A stretch of DNA of 64,000 nucleotides from Saprospiraceae bacterium (GTDB taxonomy: Bacteria > Bacteroidota > Bacteroidia > Chitinophagales > Saprospiraceae): NCBI GenBank assembly GCA_016712145.1, contig JADJRO010000001.1, positions 2,542,501 to 2,606,500 of the forward strand, written 5' to 3'. The first letter of the stretch is position 1. Each line of letters begins with the position of its first letter. The position numbers were made by a program, and so were the translations under genes. Under the pieces are notes generated by a model. It made no database searches and was not told the origin of the DNA. It worked only from the letters and a program-made list of their open reading frames with translations. Shown here in pieces: positions 57,464-64,000 of the stretch.

Positions 57464-60385
57464 CTACTTTCCTTCTAAATAATTTTTCTTGAAAAAGCTC
57501 TTGTATTCAGTCAGGGTTTTGAGGCGTAATACTTCGCGATAGTTGTTTTGTGTAATGACAAAAGATTCCCAATTATCAAATCCGGTGATAAATTCTTTTG
57601 GTTTGCGTTGAATGCCTTCATAATATTTCATAGCTGCAGAGCGGGTATCAAATTTTCTGATGAGGATTAATGGCTGATTAATTTCAATATCCAATTCAAC
57701 ACTGGTCATTTTTAAATTTTCCGGTTTGTGGTAATTTTGATTATAATCAGAAATAGAAATTTTTGCTTTATCCACTACTTTATCTTGAGGATCAAATAGT
57801 ACGATCAATACGAAATGCATTTTATCATCTTCTAATTTAAAATTGGTTTGATCCAATGTATTTTGACTGATTTCTATAAATGCATCCTGGTCTCCTTTTA
57901 AAAACCGAAGAATTTCTTTTGCTTTTACTTCTTCGGCAGAAGACGGATAATTCGCGACAACATCACGCAATGCATTGATATAAACATCTTTGCCTTGCGT
58001 ATTGCCTAAACATAAAGCTGACAATAAAGCAACCTTTGCTTCTAGGACATGGGGTGGTTTAATTTTATTCTTTAAAATTTGTAACGCACTGTATGCATCC
58101 GCAAAATTTTTATCAGAATACAATTTGTAGGCACTGATGTAATCATTTGAAATCTCATCCCGTTTTGCCAATAAACTTTTTACATATTCCGGATCAGATA
58201 AAATTTTTGCATAGTGACTTCCTGGAAATTCATAAATAATTTGATCGGAATACGAATTTGCACAAGCCTGATCCCGCAGATCAAGGCAATTTAAATATAA
58301 ATAATAGAGGGCATCAATCCGTCGCTCGTGTTTTGGATAGGCTTCCAACAATTTTTTTAAGCTGCCTGTTGACTTAGGATAATTTTCAAGTTTTTCGCGG
58401 TACAAAATGCCTAAAGCATAGAGAGACTCTGCAATTTTGTTTTTTGCCATTGCGATTTCTTCCGGACTATCAGGAATCGTACTTAAAATTTGCGCTAAAT
58501 CGGATTCCAGGGTATCAGATTCTTCTTCTGTACGTTCAACCTTTATTTCATTTATTGAAAAGGTATTTTTGTTTTTACGACGCCAATTGTCTTCTAAAGT
58601 CCGACTTCCCCATATCTGTTCAAATTCAGAGCGACCTCGATTGATAGATCGTTGATCGTATGCAAAAAAGCTGCTGGTTTGTTTTTTGGCATCGGCTTTT
58701 TTCTCCATTTCTCGATTAAACGGACCGTTTGACAAAGCTTCCATTTCTGCAAAACGATTTCGCAAATCCCGATTGGGATTGTTTGCATTTGGCTCTGCAT
58801 TTTTTGCTTTGCGTGCATTTTTAAGTTGGATTGCCAATGCACGTTTGTCCTTGACTGAAAGTCCTGATATCTTTAATAAACTGTCTTGCAATGCAATTTG
58901 CTGTAAATGTTGGGCTATTTCTTCCAGGTTTGCAACCAATCTGGAAACTTTAATCCGGCGTTCATCATTTTTACCCAGCATCGTTAAGGTACTGTCGTAG
59001 TATAATTTGGCTTTAAGGTAATCCTGATCATCAAAATAGATATCGGCCAATTTACTGTAGACATCTGCTTTTTGTGAATTGCCTGTATTTGGCGCTTGCA
59101 ATGCTAGATTAAACTGTTCGAGAGCTTCAGGTTTTTTGTTATTTTTTAAACTGATCAATCCTAAAGCGTAATACAATTCCCCTTGAAAATCTTTATTTTT
59201 TGGATCTTTTAAAAGCGATTCAATGCCGGCGACAATTTTTTCAGGATCTGCACCTTCTGCCGCTTCATTCAACAATAAATTCATTCTGCAATGAAATGCT
59301 AAATCATAACCCGGTTTCCAATCCATGCATTGTTTAAAATAGGTATTGGAAGATTCCAGGCGATTTTCTTTTTGATAAAGCTGTGCAAGAATGAATGCAT
59401 AACGCGCTTTGATTCGCTTCTTTTTAGTATGTTCAACAGCATTTTTCAAAGCTAAAATTGCTTTCTCCTGTTTACCCGTTTTTAAATATAAATCAGCATA
59501 GGATGCATACAATTCACCTTTTAATTTCTTAGGAGCTAATGGATCAGATTCAACCCGTTTTAATAATTGTTCTGCTTCAAATGGTTTTCCACGTTCGACT
59601 AAATTTTTTGCAGCCCAAATCGATCCTTCCCAAAAAGCTGGATAATGTGGTACCAACCAGGAACCTTCATTGGTAATTTTTTTATTGGTTTTATCTAGTT
59701 CGGAATCCGTTTTCTTAAGTGCTTGTGGTTTGGTTTCAACTGGAGTTGATGGAGTAGTTGTAGTGGTTTTTGTTTTACTATTTTTTGAACTATTTTTTTT
59801 GGCTTTAGCCCGATCTTTTTGTAATTGCTTTTTTTCTTTTGCTTTTTGTTCGGCTGCTTTTTTACGTTCTTTTTTTAAATCCTCTGCATCTTTTTTCTTT
59901 TCTTTTACGGTATTTTCCTTAATTTTTTTTGCTTTAATTTTATTTTTTATCGGGTCAAATTCTTCGATAAAAAAACGAAACGAACTTTCAGCAGTTTCAT
60001 AATCCTTTTTAAGAAATTGCGCTTTGCAAAGAACCAGATAACAATCATCAGCCCAATGACTGACACGATGCGAGAACACAACATTTGAAACTTTCTCAAT
60101 TGCTTTATCCAGTTTTGATTTTTGAGGGTCTACACTTTCAGTAGCGATGTAGGTAAAGACCGGAAGTGTTTTACTGTAATTGTCTTTATAAGATTGATCA
60201 ATTTCCAATAAACATTCGTCCATTATTTCATTGGCATTAAAATATCCATTGTATTTTGCGGTCGTGTTGTGATAAAACCGGCCTAAGGCGGAGGTATGCC
60301 CTTTTTTTCTGTGGGTGACACAGGAATTTGACAATAACAGGCAAATAAAAACAATGCTACAAAGGACTCTACTTGAATAACTCAT
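57464..60385 (-). CDS. porW: Type IX secretion system lipoprotein PorW/SprE-like (TPR)
   Basis: 973 residues. Lipoprotein signal, lipidated C22 (LLLSNSC). YHNTTAKYNGYFNANEIMDE is the typical start of PorW/SprE, and the rest is a long series of TPR and related helical repeats with a Lys-rich coiled-coil (about 160-225) and a C-terminal beta domain with repeated DNWESFVITQ-like ends. PorW links the outer-membrane complex to the PorK/N ring and PorV in P. gingivalis and Flavobacterium (SprE). A TAAATTTG box at 60423-60430 is a plausible -7. Divergent from the M23 gene. Confidence 0.85.
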   Translation of the reverse strand: MSYSSRVLCSIVFICLLLSNSCVTHRKKGHTSALGRFYHNTTAKYNGYFNANEIMDECLLEIDQSYKDNYSKTLPVFTYIATESVDPQKSKLDKAIEKVSNVVFSHRVSHWADDCYLVLCKAQFLKKDYETAESSFRFFIEEFDPIKNKIKAKKIKENTVKEKKKDAEDLKKERKKAAEQKAKEKKQLQKDRAKAKKNSSKNSKTKTTTTTPSTPVETKPQALKKTDSELDKTNKKITNEGSWLVPHYPAFWEGSIWAAKNLVERGKPFEAEQLLKRVESDPLAPKKLKGELYASYADLYLKTGKQEKAILALKNAVEHTKKKRIKARYAFILAQLYQKENRLESSNTYFKQCMDWKPGYDLAFHCRMNLLLNEAAEGADPEKIVAGIESLLKDPKNKDFQGELYYALGLISLKNNKKPEALEQFNLALQAPNTGNSQKADVYSKLADIYFDDQDYLKAKLYYDSTLTMLGKNDERRIKVSRLVANLEEIAQHLQQIALQDSLLKISGLSVKDKRALAIQLKNARKAKNAEPNANNPNRDLRNRFAEMEALSNGPFNREMEKKADAKKQTSSFFAYDQRSINRGRSEFEQIWGSRTLEDNWRRKNKNTFSINEIKVERTEEESDTLESDLAQILSTIPDSPEEIAMAKNKIAESLYALGILYREKLENYPKSTGSLKKLLEAYPKHERRIDALYYLYLNCLDLRDQACANSYSDQIIYEFPGSHYAKILSDPEYVKSLLAKRDEISNDYISAYKLYSDKNFADAYSALQILKNKIKPPHVLEAKVALLSALCLGNTQGKDVYINALRDVVANYPSSAEEVKAKEILRFLKGDQDAFIEISQNTLDQTNFKLEDDKMHFVLIVLFDPQDKVVDKAKISISDYNQNYHKPENLKMTSVELDIEINQPLILIRKFDTRSAAMKYYEGIQRKPKEFITGFDNWESFVITQNNYREVLRLKTLTEYKSFFKKNYLEGK

Positions 60386-60422
60386 GAATTTCCGGGGAAT
60401 GTCTACTATAACTAAAATTGGG

Positions 60423-60430
60423 CAAATTTA
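60423..60430 (-). promoter_or_regulatory. Candidate -7 box for porW
   Basis: TAAATTTG on the minus strand, 37 bp before the ATG at 60385. The -33 element is not clear. Confidence 0.45.
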
Positions 60431-60453
60431 TTGTAAATTAATTACTTTTAAGG

Positions 60454-61371
60454 ATGGCTTTTGACTGGAATAAAACGAAGAAATGGGTCCGGGAACATTT
60501 GGAGAAGAAATTCTTAATTATTATACGCAATGAAGAAACCTTCGAAGAAACGGCAAATTACCGCTTAACCCTTCAAAATATCTATTTATTGGTGTGCACG
60601 CTCCTATTGGGCCTGGGCATCCTCCTCTTCTTATTAATTGCCTTTAGTCCGATCAAACGCTACGTTCCCGGATACGGGGATCTACGTTCACAGAGTGAAT
60701 TTATAAAGCTGGAAAAAAAGATTAGTGGCATGGAAGAGGAGTTGAAAGCGCGGGATACCTATATTCAGAGCGTTCAGCGTATTTTAACTGGAAATCCTGA
60801 AACCACGGATGACGTTACAAAAAACATCCATATCAAGCAGGAAAAACCTGAACCATTACCTAAAGTGCGGGAAGACAGCATGTTACGAGCTGAATTTGAA
60901 ACCAATCAGGCCCTTGAAGCCCGATCAAAAACACAAAATAGTGGCAATCGGGCCCAAGCCAGTCCGGTAAACATGAAAACCAGTGAACGGGAAAGTTTTA
61001 CGGACCTGAATTTTGTTAGCCCAATACGGGGTCCCTTAGGGGCCGCATACGATCCTGCCAAAGGCCATTTAGGAGTCGATATCATCGCGCCAAAAAATAC
61101 ACCTATTAAAGCCTGCTTGTCAGGAACTGTAATTCAATCCGATTGGTCTATAGAAAATGGACATACCATAGCCATTCAGCACAGCAACAATTTAGTAAGC
61201 ATGTATAAGCACAATTCAGCCTTGCTAAAAAAAACAGGATCACGGGTTAAAGCCGGAGAGGCCATTGCTATTATAGGAAATACCGGGACCCTGACCAATG
61301 GTCCGCATTTGCATTTCGAATTGTGGTACAAAGGTCAAACTGTGAATCCTGTAGAGTATATTCGTTTTTAA
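60454..61371 (+). CDS. M23 family metallopeptidase, membrane-anchored
   Basis: 305 residues. One membrane anchor (about 43-66, LLVCTLLLGLGILLFLLIAF), a coiled-coil stretch (about 83-110), then a LytM domain with HLGVDI (first zinc His and Asp), YKHNSALLKKTGSRVKAGEA and GPHLHFELW (HxH). Such proteins cut peptidoglycan cross-links, or act as EnvC/NlpD-like activators when ligands are missing; here the ligands appear complete. First of a short run with the barrel and TerB-like genes. Confidence 0.92.
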   Translation: MAFDWNKTKKWVREHLEKKFLIIIRNEETFEETANYRLTLQNIYLLVCTLLLGLGILLFLLIAFSPIKRYVPGYGDLRSQSEFIKLEKKISGMEEELKARDTYIQSVQRILTGNPETTDDVTKNIHIKQEKPEPLPKVREDSMLRAEFETNQALEARSKTQNSGNRAQASPVNMKTSERESFTDLNFVSPIRGPLGAAYDPAKGHLGVDIIAPKNTPIKACLSGTVIQSDWSIENGHTIAIQHSNNLVSMYKHNSALLKKTGSRVKAGEAIAIIGNTGTLTNGPHLHFELWYKGQTVNPVEYIRF

Positions 61372-61419
61372 TTTATATTTTTTCAATTTTGTATCCAATT
61401 TAAATACTAATTGTCCTTC

Positions 61420-62445
61420 ATGAAAAATCTAATTTATTGTCTATTCTTATTTGGAACTTGCCTGGTGCAGGCTCAAAATCCGTTACAATCTTTAAGAGAT
61501 GCAAACAAGGATTTATTTCAGCTTTCAGACAGCCTTAGAAATTTAGAACGATTGATGAGCAGAGGGGGAATTGACACGCTTCAGTTTGTAGAAATGAGTG
61601 GCGAATTATTAACGCAGTTAAGTTCATTAGCTTATTCCAATTATGATAATTATGCCCGGTTGGATTATTTTAATACAGAGGAAACGGTAGCACCACCGCC
61701 AACACCACCACTGGGAGCTATGGTGGATGCAGTCTATCAAGGTCAACAAGATACCGTTCCGGAAACAATGCCCGAAATGCCTGAATTTAAAGCTCCAATG
61801 AATCCCATGAGTTTGATTACCGGATCCGGACGTCGAACTGGATTTAAGTTGCGTTACGGGATGTATTGGAATGGACTCAGTCAAGGTGCTAAAAATGCAG
61901 CGATAAATTACCCCGAATTTAAAACGGGATCTTCATTTAATTGGTTTGGAGAATTTGATATTTTATTGCAAACAAAATTGGGTAAGAATAAAGGTCCTTT
62001 TTCTGTATATTATGGAATTGGATTCGATAGAAGGCATTTTACACAAACGGATAAAGTCCAAATCTTAACTACTTCAGGTGATGAAGCTATCTTTCGTACG
62101 GATTCAGTTCCAAATTATGAAGAATCAACCATTCATTTAGGCTATTTACGAATTCCGGTTGGACTGCAATTCAAAAAGAAAAAACTTGCGGTCAATTTGG
62201 GAGGCTATGTTGGATTTTTAACCAGCCATGAACAATCTCTTGAATTTAAAACGGCTAATAAAGAAGAAGCAAATTTAATTCTTGATAAAAATTATGACTT
62301 TACAAAGACGATTTATGGTATAAGTACTTCAATTGGTTACAATAGAATTCATATCGGATTTAATTATGATCTTAGTACCTTGTTTAATAAATCAAAAGAT
62401 TACGAATACAATGCCTGGAGAGTAGGCATCCTACTTTTTAATTAA
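61420..62445 (+). CDS. Outer-membrane beta-barrel protein (PorT-like fold)
   Basis: About 341 residues from the ATG at 61420 (a TTG nine bases upstream is unlikely). Signal peptide MKNLIYCLFLFGTCLVQAQ, a proline-rich linker (EETVAPPPTPPLGAMVDAVY), then a C-terminal barrel with alternating strands (RLRYGMYWNGLSQ-like, YYGIGFDRRHFTQTDKVQIL, IHIGFNYDLSTLFN). Resembles the OMP_b-brl_2 family that includes PorT; assignment to T9SS is not certain. Confidence 0.78.
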   Translation: MKNLIYCLFLFGTCLVQAQNPLQSLRDANKDLFQLSDSLRNLERLMSRGGIDTLQFVEMSGELLTQLSSLAYSNYDNYARLDYFNTEETVAPPPTPPLGAMVDAVYQGQQDTVPETMPEMPEFKAPMNPMSLITGSGRRTGFKLRYGMYWNGLSQGAKNAAINYPEFKTGSSFNWFGEFDILLQTKLGKNKGPFSVYYGIGFDRRHFTQTDKVQILTTSGDEAIFRTDSVPNYEESTIHLGYLRIPVGLQFKKKKLAVNLGGYVGFLTSHEQSLEFKTANKEEANLILDKNYDFTKTIYGISTSIGYNRIHIGFNYDLSTLFNKSKDYEYNAWRVGILLFN

Positions 62446-62453
62446 TACATCCC

Positions 62454-62855
62454 ATGACGAAACCGGAACTGTTTTATGAGAAATTAGCCTATCTTTTTTA
62501 TGCGATTGCAAATGCAGATGGTCGCGTGAAAAAGCAGGAATTGCAGATGTTGCATCAGGAGATCAACACCATTTGGAAAGAAAAAGATGATCCCGTTGAC
62601 GAATTTAATACGGATTTAGTATTTGAGGTAGAAGCTGTTTTTGAATGGTTGGAAGACAATCGCTATGATTCAAAGGATGCGTTTAATGATTTTAAAGATT
62701 TTGCTCTGAGTCATAAAACTTTATTTGATAAGGAAACCCAGCAAAAAATACTTCATACTTCAATGGCAATTGCCCATGTTTTTAAAAGTATCAATCACGA
62801 TGAAGAAAATTTACTTCATCAACTTGAAAGTTTATTAAATTCTATTGCTCATTGA
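62454..62855 (+). CDS. TerB-like tellurite-resistance-fold protein
   Basis: 133 residues, all helical. LFYAIANADGRVKKQELQML is the typical TerB metal-binding start. Function of stand-alone TerB-fold proteins in Bacteroidota is unknown; no other ter genes are nearby. It starts 8 bp after the barrel gene, so it is probably co-transcribed. Confidence 0.82.
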   Translation: MTKPELFYEKLAYLFYAIANADGRVKKQELQMLHQEINTIWKEKDDPVDEFNTDLVFEVEAVFEWLEDNRYDSKDAFNDFKDFALSHKTLFDKETQQKILHTSMAIAHVFKSINHDEENLLHQLESLLNSIAH

Positions 62856-63008
62856 TTTCAAATGCATGATTTTTTATGGAGATTTTCGAAATACCCTAAA
62901 CAAATTCTTCAGTTTTAAAGCTAAGTTTGATTTTTGTCATATCGAACTATGACAGGGATCACGAATTATAGGTCGAGGACCCATTACCTTGGTGTATAAT
63001 TTAACGAT

Positions 63009-63500
63009 ATGATAAAAGAAGTTGAAGGAGATATCCTTTTAAGTAATGCAGATGCAATTGCACATGGCGTAGCACCGATGGATCATTTTGATACCGGATT
63101 TTCATTGAGTCTTCGGGAGAATTACCCATCGATGTATAAGGATTTTAGACATTATTGTCAAACCTTTCATCCTAAACCCGGTGAAGTTTGGTTTTGGCAA
63201 AGTGCAGACAAGCGTAAAATTTTTAATTTGTTAACCCAGGAACCAGCACCCGCTGCATCAGCCCATCCAGGACGTGCAACTGCTTCCGCAATCAGGCATT
63301 GTTTAAAAAACATGGTTAAACAAATTCAGAAAGAAGGCATTAAAAGTTTAGCCATTACCAAATTATCAACCGGTGTTGGAGGTATGGAATGGTCTGAAGT
63401 AAAACCAATACTTGAAGAGCATTTGAATGAATTAGGCATTCCGGTTTATGTGTACAGTGTTTATCATAAGAATGTAGCGGCGGAAGAGGGGAGGTTATAG
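63009..63500 (+). CDS. Macro domain protein
   Basis: 163 residues. Macro fold: VEGDILLSNADAIAHGVAPM with the adenine loop, FNLLTQEPAPAASAHPGRAT, and AITKLSTGVGGMEWSEVKPI (the second glycine loop). It may bind or hydrolyse ADP-ribose, acting on ADP-ribosylation. The last residues (EEGRL) run into the repeat island, so the true C-terminus may have been altered by it. Confidence 0.88.
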   Translation: MIKEVEGDILLSNADAIAHGVAPMDHFDTGFSLSLRENYPSMYKDFRHYCQTFHPKPGEVWFWQSADKRKIFNLLTQEPAPAASAHPGRATASAIRHCLKNMVKQIQKEGIKSLAITKLSTGVGGMEWSEVKPILEEHLNELGIPVYVYSVYHKNVAAEEGRL

Positions 63501-63509
63501 TCTGTAGAA

Positions 63510-64000
63510 AGGAATCTTTAGGGAGAATGCTGCAATGTTGCAATGCTGCAATGGTTCAATGTTGCAATTCTATAATGGTGTAATTCTTCAATGCTGCAAT
63601 GTCGGCCTTGCTTATCTGAATAATAATCGAAAATTCGTTCATTGCATAATCAATGAACCATTGCAGCATTGCAGCATTGGAAAATTTCCCTAAAGACTTC
63701 TTCTCAATAGACTAAACTCCTTTCTTACAAATGTCCTTCGAAATTCATTCATTCAAACCTCGGCGGGACGCCTTCGGTAACTTGCCAGTCTATTCAAATT
63801 TATTTCTAAAAATTAGTTACAGAATTAACCCATTAAACGATTGCAGCATTGCAAAATTGCAGCATTGTACCATTTCCCTAAAGACTTCTTCTCTAAAGAC
63901 TAAACTCCTTTCTTACAAATGTCCTTCGAAATTCATTCATTCAAACCTCGGCGGGACGCCATCGGTAACTTGTAAGTCCATTCAAATTTATTTCTAAAAA
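63510..64000. repeat. Repeat island: TGCAATGC tandem repeats and a 188-bp direct repeat
   Basis: Left part: TGCAATGTTGCAATGCTGCA-like units (63524-63600) form an inverted repeat with 63651-63699 (CATTGCAGCATTGC units) of about 50 bp per arm. Right part: a segment starting ATTTCCCTAAAGACTTCTTC occurs at 63684 and 63872, period 188 bp, including CATTCAAACCTCGGCGGGAC. The second copy runs to the window end. An open frame here (63731-63997) is built from the repeat itself and is not a gene. Confidence 0.88.

Noticed and set aside
63731..63997. 88-codon frame at the window end
   Set aside because: It is composed of two copies of the 188-bp repeat.

Overview
The window reads as a chromosomal segment of a Bacteroidota bacterium, most likely of the Saprospiria/Chitinophagales side. 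The evidence is AT-rich DNA, promoters of the TTTG / TAnnTTTG type (best cases upstream of 45228, 13350 and 9785), many secreted proteins with a type IX secretion (T9SS) C-terminal domain, the T9SS parts PorQ and PorW, SprB-type repeats, and a DUF5915-type IleRS. There are no rRNA or tRNA genes, CRISPR arrays, transposases or phage genes. A perfect 16-bp parS palindrome (3177-3192) suggests the segment is not far from the replication origin.

Layout. 1-3200: truncated TolB-like surface protein, divergent metallo-beta-lactamase hydrolase, parS. 3204-3775: array of about 81-bp repeats. 3829-6904: polyhydroxyalkanoate genes phaC, phaE and divergent phaJ. 7179-10309: large T9SS reprolysin-like protease with a twin-palindrome operator candidate, and a Kazal-inhibitor lipoprotein. 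10465-13096: ferredoxin-like protein, DinB, GNAT, MFS transporter. 13200-14050: small DNA-binding-like protein with a strong promoter, an inverted repeat and five 10-bp direct repeats. 14051-20449: secreted metzincin and two paralogous T9SS proteins. 20539-28535: co-directional methyltransferase / pseudokinase-ATPase-GAF-cyclase / MpaB-type oxygenase / HD protein. 28601-37860: YitT, FNT channel, PhnA, ClpB, zinc-ribbon protein, IleRS. 37985-45228: operon of two thioredoxin-like SprB-repeat proteins, a YwqK lipoprotein and PorQ. 45413-50066: membrane protein, asparagine synthetase, sugar epimerase, GH113. 50113-54760: Mpg, DUF2442, FtsH, RsfS, BirA, ABM monooxygenase. 55133-63500: HtrA, ComF, PorW, M23 peptidase, outer-membrane barrel, TerB-like, macro domain. 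63501-64000: repeats.

How it fits together. Much of the window serves the cell surface: PorQ and PorW are parts of the T9SS export and attachment route, and at least six encoded proteins look like its cargo. PhaC/PhaE/PhaJ make carbon-storage polymer from beta-oxidation intermediates. The 20.5-28.5 kb cluster couples a degenerate kinase and an adenylate-cyclase domain to an oxygenase and a methyltransferase, and is the most unusual set of genes here.

Quality note. Five genes (phaE, the MFS transporter, one T9SS protein, the cyclase and the epimerase), plus perhaps one small ORF, are each broken by a single-base change in a homopolymer, and one-base repair restores a normal family-like protein each time. 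This looks more like consensus error in a long-read assembly than real gene decay, so these genes are annotated as probably intact. Several intergenic gaps, mostly downstream of convergent genes, are filled with short-period tandem repeats.
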